The position numbers and the translations under genes are program-made. The notes below the pieces were generated by a model that was not told where the DNA came from, made no database searches, and was given only the letters and a program-made list of their open reading frames with translations. A stretch of DNA of 64,000 bases from Gossypium raimondii (lineage: Eukaryota; Streptophyta; Magnoliopsida; Malvales; Malvaceae): the NCBI RefSeq assembly GCF_025698545.1, contig NC_068575.1:56677980-56741979 (forward strand). The letters run 5' to 3'. Positions 11,874 through 24,069 of the stretch are shown here, in pieces. Each line of letters starts with the position of its first letter. The stretch's first letter is position 1.

Positions 11874-13140
11874 TGATGTCACACACTTGGATCTGGTAAC
11901 GGATCGGGTGTGGAGTGTCACACAAATTTATTATATCTCCAAAAGGGGAATTGAGAGTCTTGTGTCTGACGATATTTATAATCTTTTTTTATTTTTCTGA
12001 TACTTTAAAAAATCTAAACCTTACAAATCTTATGATCCCACTAAGGCTATTTTATTAAAACAAATAATGCTCATTCTTTGAAGAGGTTGAGTTTGCGCAG
12101 GAGAAAGAACTAAGGACATTGTCTTTGAAGAAGAATATGTTGATATTCCTCAAAACATTCTTTCAATTATTATTGATAAAGATTAGGAACAGTTTATTAT
12201 ACATGATATTATTCAAATAACAACTCTGGTTTAAGACAATGTTGTTAAACCTCCTGATCAAGTAACAAACTTTACAACCTCAAGAATTAATATTATTAAG
12301 AAGGTCCACTGGAGAAAGAGTTATAATAACTTTGGTGGCATAAATTGTCATTGAGCTCCATTAGATGGATGTCAAGACTGTGTTTTTTAATGGTAACATT
12401 GATGAGACGATTTATATGGTACAACCAGAAAGCTTTGTGTTCTGTAATGCAAAGTCAATGGTTTGCAAATTAAAGAAATTCATATATGGGATTAAGCAAG
12501 CCTCACATTAGTGGTATTATAATATTTACCAAGTGATTATCTTATCCAGTTTCGAAATGGCTTTAGCTAATGGTTGTAAATATTACAAGTTCAGTGGAAG
12601 TAAGAATAGTCCCAACCACTACCCCAATAATGATTTTGAGATTACGAAAATGCATAAGATTCCTTACATTTCAGTTGTGGGAAGTCTAATGTATGCTCAG
12701 GTTTGTACGCATTCAAATATTGCGTACATTGTTGGGATGTTGTGCAAATATCTGAGCAATTTAGATATGGATAATTGGAAAATAACCACATGATTCATAC
12801 ATTATCTTTAGAAAATAAAAAATTACATGCTCACATATTGGAGGTCTGATAAGTTAGAGATTGTCAGATATACAAACTCCGATTTTGTAGAATATGGATG
12901 CAAAATTTTGTTGCTAAGGTGCAAATTGTGACAATAAAATAAATGTCAGTCCTTTATTCCAAAAGCAATAGGAGCACACCAAAGTTAAAACACATAGGTT
13001 TTAAAATTCTAGTTGTTAAAGTAAGAGTTCAAAGTGGTCAGATTTCTATAAAGCATACTGAGACAAACTCTATGATTGCAGGTATGCTTACTAAGGGATT
13101 ATCACCCAATGTTTTGATGAGCACACTGCTCATATAGATG
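11874..13140 (+). mobile_element. Ty1/Copia pol fossil
   Basis: Degenerate remnant of a Copia polyprotein on the plus strand. Short recognisable parts include the reverse transcriptase block MDVKTVFFNGNIDETIYM near 12366-12420 and the KLKKFIYGIKQASH segment near 12470-12510. Then comes the region ending in SLMYAQVCTHSNIAYIVG near 12690-12735, and finally the RNase H end with MIAGMLTKGLSPNV near 13072-13113. It is broken, with multiple breaks, and gag, protease and most of integrase are not recognisable. It is an old fossil. Confidence 0.8.
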
Positions 13141-14049
13141 TAATGTCATTTCAGGATATTCAGTTTTAGTGGGAGTTTGTAATTTTAAATGGTTTTTTTT
13201 TTGTTATAAACACATTTTTAATTATTTCAATTTACGATTTTGAAGGTTATTTTATGCAGAAATAAAGTTTATTTTATTTATTCACACTTTGATTTTGGTA
13301 AGGTTTGATATCACAAAGGTTTAAGGAGGACTAGTCGGAAATAGACATGTTTAGATCACATTGTATGTAATTTCCATGTTTAGATCACATCCATACTTGA
13401 TCTAAGTCATTTGGTTGTGTTAATATACGTGATCAGGAATGGATTTAGTTACGATACATGTAACGAAAATCATTTTAGTTCTATGTTAACATAATTTAAT
13501 GGACGAGATTGTTTGGAACACCTTTTGGATATGATAATAAAGTTTTTAGCTTATAAGGTTATATAATGACATGTAGTTATGGAGTCATTAGTATATATTT
13601 GTGGTCCAAGTGGAAGATTGTTGGATAATATGAACATTACATAGATATAATAAGAAAATTACATGTTATTATTTACTATTATAAAATGTTAACTCAAATT
13701 AGAAGTGTCTAATTTAGTTAAAGTTTATCGACTTCAATTATTAAATAAAGTATGAGGCTAATATGTGTAGTAACTAACTTCTAATTGATGATGAGCTAAG
13801 TAGAAATTAATGTTAATGTGCAAAAGTTATATATTAGGGTTATGGTCTCCAAAATTACACATACGTAAATTTTTTATGTCCCATTTTAAAAAAGAGAGCC
13901 CTATTTTCTAAAATACTCGTATGTTAATTTGGAAAATGAAAACCATAAGATTTTCGATATCTCAATTACCTAAGAAATGAAAAAGATATTTGTATAGAAT
14001 TTTTTCCCCTTTAGAGGGACAAGTTATTTAAAAGATTAAATTATATCTC
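13141..14049 (+). mobile_element. Copia 3' end: polypurine tract and LTR-like remnant
   Basis: Downstream of the Copia pol fossil there are two polypurine-like stretches: AGTGGGAG near 13168-13176 and AAGTGGAAGATTGTTGG near 13606-13622. The second has the usual Copia arrangement of a purine tract directly followed by TGTTGG, the common LTR start. The DNA from there to about 14049 is therefore probably a worn 3' LTR. The LTR end is not defined. This stretch abuts the truncated FMO relic. Confidence 0.45.
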
Positions 14050-15243
14050 CTAATAAATACCCAGTGCAATGAAGAATAACATCTGCGTTGACAATTGATC
14101 CATTTTGAAATAACACCTTACCATCTTTATGTGTACATTCAATCTGCAACAAAAATCACAATTTCTTACAGAGAAAAAATTGACGAGTTTAAAGTGCAAC
14201 TTAATTAAATGATAAAATGATTAAAAAACCATTGAATGTTGCAAAACGTTATCATGATTTTCCAGTCTTTTCAACTGGAAACTAGGTCCTCTAATAGCCT
14301 GATGAACTTGTTTCGCAACAGAAGCGATCTGTTTTAGAATGTCATGGATTGGGCACTTGCTGAATCTCCGATGAGCACTACTACTGTCAACTAGAACCAA
14401 GAATTATTATAGCAATTTGTGTCTTTTCTAGGTTGATACTGAAGTTTTAAAAACAGATTACAGCAGGGTGATTGTTATCAATATTGAATTCCAACTGTAT
14501 ATGGCACAATGCCTTATTTTCAAATTGTTCTAGAGTTCTGTAATTATGGCTATGCATTTGCAATCCTGGCCAAATGTCTCTGCCTAAAACATGACAAATT
14601 ACTACCCAATAGAGAGATTATCATACAAGTAAACAGAAATCGAGTTATCTGTTATAGTGCAATGCAATTGAATGAAAAATATTTAAGATGGCATTTGCAA
14701 AAGTAGTTATGACAGTAACAAACTACTACAATGGGAAAGAATTTTTTTTGGCATGAATGAAATTCCTGAAAATTCTGCAATTCTGGGCTCTGTGTATTTA
14801 CCATTACAAATAACTACAGCCTCAAACACCTCCTCCCATCTTGGCTCGGTCTCTCGAGTCCTAAACTCAACGATCCACTTGTGACTCGTCTCATCAACTC
14901 GCTCCACCCGAATCACTTCATGCCCAAATCGAATCAACTCCATCAACCCAAAGTCCCTAGCAAAATCCTCAAGAAACCTGAGCACCTCTTCATGACCCGG
15001 AGAAGACCTCGGATCCCCACCTTCTTTCTTCACAAATGGATAATGCGTGAAGCCCATAATAGTTCGAAGGGATCTGTAAAGGCTACTATGAACTATTTCC
15101 CGATTCGGGTCAAGGCCTAATAGGTCGGATGTACCGGGGCGCCCACTTTGTTGGCCTTTTCAAATACAGTGACATGGTGACCTTCTCTTTGAAGCTCCCT
15201 GCAGTGCCACAACCGACGACCGCTACCTTATAAGATTGCCCCT
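14050..15243 (-). pseudogene. FMO GS-OX-like relic, copy 2 (exons 1-4 only)
   Basis: Truncated duplicate of the FMO gene. Exon 1 homology runs 15243 to about 14770, exon 2 about 14600-14520, exon 3 about 14390-14230, and exon 4 about 14145-14057. Exons 5-7 are absent and replaced by Copia-derived DNA. The start codon position reads AAG instead of ATG. About two dozen bases are missing from the segment that encodes GGTWLYDS in copy 1. The exon 1 donor GT is lost, where the intact copy reads CCAG followed by GTATTTC. Further losses occur in exon 3. Still legible are HEEVLRFLEDFARDFGLMEL and VICNGKYTEPRIAEF. It cannot make a working enzyme. Confidence 0.9.
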
Positions 15244-15757
15244 TTTTCAGCATTATAGCCATCAAAGGCTTACCTCTTCAGTTTAAATTTCAATTGTCAA
15301 CAATCTGCTACATGATTAATGCTGGGTAAAGAGACTTAATTAAAGCTACATTCTTCCCAGTATTTGCAATGGTTATTAATTAATTCATTGTGAAAGACAG
15401 AGAATAGAATTATAATATCTTTGTCAGAGAATGATATGATATGATATTATATTGTAATTTTTCACCCAGTGTTCTATGATCTACTTTGTCAGGTCATAAG
15501 CACTATCAAATAATTGTTATAACAAAACTTTCTAAAAAATATGATGATAATATGACAACGGCTTCATGTATAAAAATTAGTAGGATCAAATTTCCAACAA
15601 GCCGACGGCTGCTAGAAAAGAAAAATGAAGGACAATATATATATTTTTCAACAAGCCAACGGCTGCTATAATATCAAAATTAGTAAGATAAAATTCCCTT
15701 TACTTTTTCTTTTATCCAAGTAAAATGGCTTTTTTATAAAGATAATATTTAAAACAT
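15244..15757. other. Intergenic DNA upstream of FMO relic
   Basis: Former upstream region of FMO copy 2. It contains a short direct repeat, CAACAAGCC(G/A)ACGGCTGCTA, at about 15595-15615 and 15651-15670, 56 bases apart. No gene is seen. Confidence 0.5.
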
Positions 15758-15760
15758 TAA

Positions 15761-18646
15761 GGCTACGTTTGCTTCACTGTAATGGAATAGAGCTGTAATT
15801 GAATAAAGCTGTAATCAGTAATCAATTGTTTGGTTGAATAGAATGGAATAGAAGTGTAATAGTATTCTCGTGTTTGGTTGAGTGGAATGATATTGTAATA
15901 GCATAAGGAAAAAAACAAAAATGACTAGAATAGCCTTAGCAAAATTTTTTTTAAGTAGATGATTATTATTATTGTTATTAAATTTTAATAAGATTATTAT
16001 TAAAATAATTTAATAAAATAATAAATAATTTAACCATATTTTAACATAATTATTATTAAATATAATTTAATAGAAAAGTATATAATTTAATAAAATTCTT
16101 AATATAATTATTATATGAATTTACTAAAATCATAATATATAATACTATAAAATAATATATAATCTACTTTATTATTTTTAAACTGTAATATATATTTAAT
16201 GTGCTAAAATATCATTAGTGAAACAAATAATTTAATTATTCTACAATAAAAACAAAATACTAGAAGTAATAAATAACTTGAGAATTATATTTCACATCCA
16301 AATATAATATTCACATATTAACAAAAAGTTACATATGTATTTGATGTTCTAACCAAAAAAATGGTTTGTCAATGCCTACATCTATCTATATTTTACAAAT
16401 TAAACTCTAATACCAACTCCAACCATTTGGTTTGGGGAGTACTGGAATTTGGTAATGAACAAGGGAATATGTACAATGATCCATGTAACACGGACTTTTT
16501 GCTAAGTCATACTAGAAGACACCAATCCTAAACTCGAGAGTTCCTCAGGGGGCACAACAACAGTGTACTAAAATGCAATCTACACTATAGGTAGTTCAGA
16601 AGAATGTCTGCAAAGGAAAAATATATTAAAATATCTAAATAATATAACAGTAATGCCCCACAAATTGCTATCAACAAAAAAAGGTAGCACAACCACAAAA
16701 CACTTAAAGGGAGCATGTTTCAAGCATTTAGGTGGGCCCATCTGGTGCAGGCAAGAAACTGATACAATGAGAAAAAACAAAATAATCATAATAACATTGT
16801 ATAATCTAACAATTTACATATTACAAATCTGAGCATAATGAATAGATTTTATTGAATCAAGAGAACTCAAAGAAAGTAGAATACTAAGCTATAAGATTCT
16901 ATGCCAGATGAAGTCCCTGCATTCTAGAGCAAAATAGTCCAGAATGTATGTCCATCAGATTCAACAATAAAAAAGACTAGTAATATTGACTGTGGCAGCC
17001 AAAGAACGAAATTGTAATGAGTAATTAATATCTGTAAAATCCAACATTATTAGCGAAATCAAAATCATAAGCATATGTTGCAAAAAAATCACAACAAATG
17101 ATGTGCTGAACATTTTCATATTGAGGATCTGGGAAGAAGTGACCATACTGCAAAAGGTGGGATTGAAAGAAGTGAGAAATCAAAAATTATTAGATGATAT
17201 TTCCCCAGTAAGAAAATTTGAAAGTAGAAAGAAGAAAACTTACAGAATGGCCAGGCTTGAATTCAGTAGATGTCCTCAATCTTAGTACGCAAGTAAAAGC
17301 ATATGGTCGACTTGGCATTCGGTACCTGCAAAGTAAGATCAATAACAGCACTCAAATGGAATATCCATATAATTAACTCAAGTAGATATGAAGTATCCAT
17401 ATAAACATATACTTTATCATCTTTAAAAAAGAATAAATTAGAGGAACTTATAGTACTAACATGTCCTGAGGAAGTGTTGAATCATCTGTATTTGCATATA
17501 AGAACAAAGAGCCACCACTTTCTATGCTAATAAATTTAAGAGATGCCAAATCTGTATACTCATTTGTAACAGCAAAAATGTCCACGCATACACCTGCTTG
17601 AACAGCCACAGCAGCCTGTAACATTTGTCAATGCTACATTTCCCAATCCACATGACTAGGATGAGATAATACAAAATTCAAATGAAAGATAGCAGATCTT
17701 TGTAGAAAGGTGTCTGCTCAGGAAGCAAAGCAAGGTTTGCATCTTCTCTTTACTAGCATATTGCTCACCATAACTTCTTGTATCTAGTTGCCCAGGTCCA
17801 TAATGATTGCAAAATTTATCATTATCCCTTAATAAAAAGTAAAATTTTAGACTCAAACATAGTGATTGCAAAATCTTTGATTTTAGAAGACTAGTACATA
17901 GTGATTGCAAAATTACATGATTTAATTAGTATAAATGAGGATAAACAACACTATTCTAAGTGAAAGGCTCAAACAACAAAGGTTATACCACATACAAACA
18001 TATGCACGGTCCCTTCCTAATTCTATTCTTACAAAATAAACCCTATATTATAGTTAAGAAATCGAGAACAACAAAAAAAGAAGAGAAAGAGCAAGGGGCT
18101 CACCATTGATTCAGAGGCAGATAGACGAGAAATAAATCTACAAATCTCGCGTTTGTTTGGCGAAAGAAGAGCAAATCGGAGTAGAGTGATTTGGGAGACT
18201 GCGATAGCCAAAGGGTTTATAAGAGCGAGGGCTTTTGAGAGTTCAACTAGAAATGTCGTCGATTAAGGAATCAAAGGCACTTACTGTAAATAAGGAGGTT
18301 CAACTAGAAGAAAGATGAAGATGAAGATGGCGATAGCCAAAAAATGTTCACCTGACCCTGGATGAAGGGGAGGAATGCCGAAGTCGGAGGAAGCAAGAAA
18401 TGGTTGCCGTTGAGTGTTTTTGAGGTGAGAATTTGTGAGGGTAAAATAGGGTTGATTTGGGACGGAATGGGTAAACGGTGAAGAGGGAAGGGAATTGAAA
18501 TCCTCAAATTTTTCTGCTTAAGGCCGGAATGGAATACACCCGTAATAGGGTATTCTCTTCAACCAAACCACTGTTTAAGTGGGAAGCAGAAGAAGCTTGT
18601 AATAGGTAGGTAATGGCATAGCCATTATCTTTAACCAAACATGCTG
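15761..18646. mobile_element. PIF/Harbinger-like element with captured Sec24 exons
   Basis: 2,886-bp DNA element. The ends are GGCTACGTTTGCTTCACTGTAATG (left) and, as reverse complement of the right end, CAGCATGTTTGGTTAAAGATAATG. They are imperfect terminal inverted repeats of equal length, each abutting a TAA target-site trinucleotide (15758-15760 and 18647-18649). Sub-terminal copies of GTTTGGTTGA(A/G) with GGAATAG or GAGAATA motifs occur inside both ends (about 15828-15890 and 18545-18575). No transposase is recognisable, so the element is non-autonomous. The interior carries intron-containing gene DNA (17050-17615). TSD length and terminal bases fit PIF/Harbinger (Tourist) best, but the TIRs are degenerate. 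Confidence 0.65.
17050..17615 (-). pseudogene. Captured three-exon fragment of a Sec24-like COPII coat gene
   Basis: Minus-strand exons 17615-17461, 17325-17244 and 17147 to about 17050 join in phase across GT-AG introns. Their peptides include VAVQAGVCVDIFAVTNEYTD, LASLKFISIESGGSLFLYAN, YRMPSRPYAFTCVLRLRT and YGHFFPDPQYENVQHI. From memory these match the trunk/beta-sandwich part of Sec24 (cargo-binding COPII coat). Only a small internal part of the roughly 1,000-residue protein is present. The presence of introns shows DNA-level capture, not retroposition. It lies within the Harbinger-like element, and no full gene flanks it. The three exons show no stop; further downstream (below 17050) resemblance fades. 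Confidence 0.7.
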
Positions 18647-18649
18647 TAA

Positions 18650-19131
18650 TTAATTACAAAAACCGGAGGAGAACAAATTAATTAAGAAAATTGAGGTTTG
18701 CTAGAGTAACTTTTTAAGTATCGCCTGACACATTACACAAGTAAACTTTTTAAAAAAATTGAAAAAAAAAGTTGAAAAAGTAAAAATACATTTTTTGTGG
18801 TGTTGCCTGACATAGACGGCGCCGATAAATTAAAAAAAAAGAGTCTAATACAAAAAACAAGGTTGAAAAAGTGAAAAAAAGCTGTTTTGTGGTTCCAGAC
18901 AATAACATTTTCTCTTCATTTAATGTCTTAATAATTTTTCCTTGCATTTAATGTCTTAATGTTTTTTCTATGCATTTAATTCCTAAAATTACAACTTTTT
19001 AATTTAATTAAGGGGACACATTGGCCGCACTAATTAAAATATTTTTTCCACTATATTTTTCTGTCAAATTTTTTTTCTTCTAAAATTTCATTAGTGCCGC
19101 CAATGTGTTAAGGAACACCTAAAATTACTAC
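18650..19131. other. AT-rich intergenic DNA
   Basis: About 480 bases between the Harbinger-like element and the first foldback element. It contains poly-A and poly-T rich tracts and no recognisable gene. Confidence 0.4.
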
Positions 19132-19133
19132 TA

Positions 19134-19590
19134 GAGGTGTTCATGGGCCGGGCGGCCCGGCCCGACGGCCCGTCCGAAATATGGGAGGGTTTGGGTAAAA
19201 ATATAGGCCCGAAATATGGGCTTCGGTAAAAAAAGAGGCACGTTTAGAAAACTGGCCGGGCCTTGGGCACCACTTTTTTTGCCCGGGCCCGGCCCAATAT
19301 AATAAATATATTTTTTTAATTTTAAAATATTTTTTTACATACTTTTTTAAATTTTTTAATTTAAAATATTTTTAAAATACTTTTTTTAATTTTTTTAATT
19401 TTAAAATATTTTTAAAATATTTTTAATTTTTTAAAATTTTTAAAATTTTTAAAATAAAAATGGGCCGGGCCCGGGCTTATGATTTTTTCCCGGGCCGGGC
19501 CTGGGCAAAATCTTAGGCCCATATTTAGGGTCGGGCGTAGGACCTGGGTTGAAATTTTTTTATGGGCCCGGCCCAGCCCATGAGCACCTC
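19134..19590. mobile_element. TA-flanked GC-armed foldback element, copy A
   Basis: 457-bp palindromic element. The left end GAGGTGTTCATGGGCCGGGC and the right end (reverse complement GAGGTGCTCATGGGCTGGGC) form terminal inverted repeats, with TA on both sides. The arms are extremely GC-rich (GGCCCGGCCC blocks) while the centre (about 19300-19450) is nearly pure A/T. No coding capacity. Termini and TA duplication suggest a Tc1/Mariner-type MITE, but the family name is inference. A second copy lies at 43736-44143. Confidence 0.8.
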
Positions 19591-19592
19591 TA

Positions 19593-21300
19593 GTTACTAC
19601 ATCAAATACCCTATTTTTATAATTAATTTGTTTTCCACCCTATTTTTGTAATTAATTAATTTTAATGTTATTTTAATAAAAATTCAAGTAAAATAAATTA
19701 AATTAGGTTAAATAATTAATATTTTTATATAACATCAAGATTAGAAAAGTTGTAGCTTTTTGTTGAATTAAAAAAATAAGAATAAGTAAATGAAATTTGG
19801 AAGAATTATTTTTCAAAAACAGTTGCAAGAATTATTCTAATCTTTATTGGATGAAAGTTGTATGTGTTGGACAAAACGTTACCGAATAAATATATAAATA
19901 TAAATAAATATTTATATATTTATATATAAAATAAAATAAATTGAATAATTTATATTTAAATTATCAGATACGAAAAACTAATAAATAACATAACAAAAAC
20001 CAGAAATCGAAAAGAATAATCGAGTTTTACTAGATGTTGAGACTTGTTTTACACAGTTTCCTTAAGACAAATTCGACTGCTTCTACGGTACTTAGAGAAA
20101 CGTTGGTCAACTGTCTCCCAGGATACAACAACACAATGATCGAAGCAGTAGCACCTCTGCAGTGATCAACGAACAAACGTTGCCTTTTTTATCACCAAAA
20201 CGTTGGAAAATATGAAGAGAAAAAGAGAAGAATTTTGAAGCGTAAAATAAACTCGGTGTAAGAAAGTGTGATTGTCCCAAATAATTCTGAAGAATTCTTA
20301 GGCTTTTATAGGCATTCAATATCAAGGAATTTTGGAAATATCCATGAATAAGGATACAAAATTTGCATTAAAGGAGCAATTAAATCAATTTGATTAAAAT
20401 CAAATCAAATTGATTGAAATAAAATAAAATCAGGATATATTTCATTTTAAATCAAATTTTGTATATTTGCTGAGAAAAATAAATAAATTTTGTGTTGGTC
20501 AAGTATTAAGTTGTCATAAGATTAACACGATTCTTTCTAATGCATAGGTAGAAGCTAGACTTGAAGAGTTAGTATCGAGGTCGCAGTCGGCTCATCTCAT
20601 CACCTCTTCAAGCTTGGAAGAGAGTATGGTTAACATTTTGGTTTTAGTCTTGGCATGTACGTAGGTAATGTTAGTTATAAATGAAATGTTTTAATGGACC
20701 TAAATGTAGAACTTAGATATTTTTTAACCTTAAAATCTTAGCCTTAAATGAGTTTGATGAATTATGTGACTATTGAAATTGAAATTGAGTTTATGTGGTT
20801 GAATTGTGAATTGGATTGATTGAATTTTTAGTTTTTGTAAAAGAACTTAAGTGATACTTCGACAAGATTTTTCCCTTAAATTTTCAAACTTCGAACTATA
20901 AAATAATATCGATACATTGTCAAAGGTACCGATATCGATACTTTAAGGAAGGTTTCGATACTATAATAAGGGTATGGATACCTTTTATTTTTGCTAAAAT
21001 TTTCCAAACATCGAACCTCAAATTAGTATGGATACTAGGAAAGAGTATTGATACTTGGGCCAAGATATTGATACCCTATAAAAATGTACCAATACTTTAA
21101 TTCCAGAAAGTAGTATTATACTCAATAAAATGATTTGAAACAAATAATAGAAGATTAATTGAGAATTCTAAATTTGCTACATCGCAACATTCATTAAATA
21201 AAACTAGACTAATAGAATGCGTCTATTGTCGCTCTAGCAACAATTGTAGCACTCCGAAACCTTGACCCAATAGTCGGATCGGGCATGGGCTGTTATATAG
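19593..21300. other. Repeat-derived intergenic DNA, probable LTR remnants
   Basis: No gene is supported. The 20880-21100 part repeats short phrases such as GATACTTT, GGATACC and TTGATAC at irregular intervals, a style typical of some long plant LTRs. The end near 21245-21300 (GTAGCACTCCGAAACCTTGACCC to GGGCTGTTATA) looks like an LTR terminus. I cannot delimit an element. The 20040-20330 part is not AT-rich but shows no convincing frame. Confidence 0.35.
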
Positions 21301-21310
21301 GGTGTGGAGT

Positions 21311-23605
21311 TTAATTGGAACAATCTACTTCTTGTATCCATTTGTCAACATCCCATGCATCCCGATACTTGTCACCATAATATGATTTTATTTTCTCCAT
21401 GGAGAAAAACATTATTTCCTTCCACCTTTCCGGGGGCCTTATGTCCAACTGAGTGGCGAGCCAATTTTCATATTCGAACTGCCAACAGACAACAAAACAA
21501 TATAAGCAAAGAGACAGTGAAAGAGAGATTTGGGTTTGGAAAATGGAAAACCTTGTCCTGCTGGAGCGTATGAGTAAGATGCTTGGGTCGCCCACTCTTC
21601 TCCATTAGACGGTAAAGCTCTTCAACAGAATCTGCCATCTCGGCTTGGGTTGGCAGCTTTACCTTGCCACAGAACTTTTGCCACCCATTTTGCTTGTGAT
21701 TCCATCACTATAGAGGGCACTGCCTGATTATGTAAACACCAATATACTGTGTTAAAATTTGAAATTCAGTTTGAAGAATATTACTGTTCATACTTGGCCA
21801 TGCAAATTCCCAGGATTAGTCTCTATATAAGATATGCCAGAGCCAAGAAAATTTGGCTTTGAATCTTTGACAGGGCGCAGAAAACAAGAAAATCTGTGAC
21901 AATTAATCAACATTTGAGGAAAACTTAGAATGACTCATAAAGAATCAGGACTTTGACTGCAATTTATTGTCTAGAAACATTTAATGCCTTCAAAATATTT
22001 TAATCAGATGGAAGAAAAAAAGTTTACCTTGTAAGGTAGTGCCACAAAAGAAAGCGAAGGGGCTAAGCTTGGTGGAAATACATGTTTATATAGAGGTCCA
22101 ACACGGTTGTCGTCCACAGTAACTGTCCCATTGGACCTAAGAAATGGGAAATGGAATTTGTACCTGCAATAGATTTATTTTTCCCAAGATGTTTGGAATG
22201 CATGCTAAATCTAAAAGGATAAAGTATTTAAGAGATTGAAGCATTTCTCTGGTTTGATAAAAGATAGCTAAAAAGATTCAAGTATTTTTAGAAATACCCG
22301 GTGCAATGAATAATGACATCTGCATCAACGATTGATCCATCTTGAAATACCACCTTACCATCTTTACGAGCGCATTCGATTTGTTGATAAGTCACAGTCT
22401 ATCAGGAAAAAAGACGACCAGCTTAAAGTTCAACTTTAAACCAAATTGAGAAAAAGAAAAAGAAACCATAGAATGTTGCCAAGCGTTATCATGATTTTCC
22501 AGCCTTTTCAATTGGGAATCAGGTCCTCTAATAGCCTGATGAACTTGACTCGCAAGAGGGGAGATCTCTTTCAAGATGTCCTTGGCACTTGATCCATTCC
22601 CTATAAGCACCACTATCTGTCAGCCAAAACCCAGAATCATCTTAGCAACCTATGTGTTCTCTTGGTTGAGATGTATGGATTGATGAAACTAAAAGTTCAT
22701 CAAGTTCAGAAACATATTACCAAGTTTGCAGCTTCATGTAGAGGACTGCAGAGTGATTATAAGTAAAAATACTGCAGATTGGTTGTACTTGTATATGATT
22801 AAATACCTTATTTTCAAACTGTTCAGGAGTCCGGTAGCTATGGCTATGCATTTGCAATCCTGGCCAAGCATCCCTGCCTAATATATGACAAATATCATTA
22901 TAGCTAAAGATAAGAGTTAAGCATTATTGAGAAAGAATATTCCTGGATTTAGAAGCTTTTAAATAGCAACAGTGATGAAAGTATTGCACATTTATTCTAT
23001 ATTTCTGAAGCAATTTCTTTATTTAATAAAGCTGATTCAATGATTTCCAATGGCATCAAAGAAATACCTGGAAATTCTGCAATTTTTGGCTCCGTGTGTT
23101 TACCATTGCAAATAACCACTGCCTCAAACAGCTCCTCTTTCGATTCCCATCTCGATTCAGTCTCTCGAGTCCTAGACTCAACAACCCACTTGTGACGCGC
23201 CTCATCAGTTAGCTCTACCCGAACCACTTCATGCCCAAATCGAATCAACTCCATCAACCTAAAGTCCCGGACAAAATCCTCAAGAAACTTGAGTACCTCT
23301 TCATGACCCGGAAAAGTCCTCGGATCCCCACCTTCTTTCTTCATAAATGGATAATCCGTGAAACCCATAATCTGCCTAGGAAGGTTAACTCTAAGGGATC
23401 TGTAAAGGCTACTATGAACTATTTCCCGATTCGGATCAAGGCCTAATAGGTCGGTCTCCACTCCTGAATTATAGAGCCATATGCCTCCAACATGGTCGGC
23501 CTTTTCAAATACGGTGACTAGGAGACCTTCTCTTTTAAGCTCCCTGGCCGTGACTAGGCCTGCAAAGCCACCACCGAGGACCGCTACTTTATAAGATTGT
23601 CTCAT
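21311..23605 (-). pseudogene. FMO GS-OX-like copy 3, seven exons, frameshifted
   Basis: Third FMO copy with the same exon plan as the intact gene: 23605-23068, 22877-22807, 22616-22467, exon 4 ending at 22299, 22163-22028, 21723-21552 and 21478-21311. FAD motif GGGFAG, signature PGLQMHSHSYR, NADPH motif GNGSSA and tail DAWDVDKWIQEVD are all legible. Two defects stand out. Exon 6 is 172 rather than 174 bases because two bases are missing near 21673, which leads to a stop soon after and removes about the last 90 residues. The normal exon 4 acceptor CAG reads CAA, although an in-frame AG 18 bases upstream (exon start 22398) could replace it. I treat it as a recent pseudogene. A truncated but expressed product is possible. 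The start chosen is MRQSYKVAV at 23605, matching copy 1; an in-frame ATG at 23650 would add 15 residues. Confidence 0.85.
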
Positions 23606-24069
23606 TTTAAGAACAATAACGATCGCTTCTATTAAGAAGCTGGGTTTCACCGTTTGGGTAGCGAGATTTCGATTCTTTTAGGCCAGCTCCAGAATTAAAA
23701 TGTTTGTTTATCCAAGGAAATAGTAGCATATTTTAATGATAAACAGTTTGCTTGTCTTGGCCTAAATCCAGCACCCTTTTTTCTTTCTCTCGTATTTTCA
23801 AATAATTTAATCTTTACTTGGTGGGCTAAGCTTCACTGCCTCAAAGCTTAGGTCGTGGTTGTGTGGCCAAGATCAAATTTTATACAAGTTGAAATTTCAG
23901 TTAATATCCAAGAAAACAAGATCTACTATCTTACAGCAATAACCCAGTGATAGTTAAAAGTTACATTAAAAGAAAAAAAAGAGAAAGAAACCGTAACCCT
24001 TTTAACAAGAAATAAATTTCCCATTTCTCCTACTGATCTGATTCTGAAATGTTAAAAGATGATGGTAAA

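Noticed and set aside
18304-18507. Minus-strand frame MRISIPFPLHRLPIPSQ... inside the Harbinger-like element
   Set aside because: Compositionally a leader-like Pro/Ser-rich stretch. It could be captured 5' leader DNA, but no protein family supports it.
23606-23650. Upstream in-frame ATG of FMO copy 3 as the true start
   Set aside because: The intact copy starts at the equivalent of MRQSYKVAV, and the extra 15 residues have no counterpart there.
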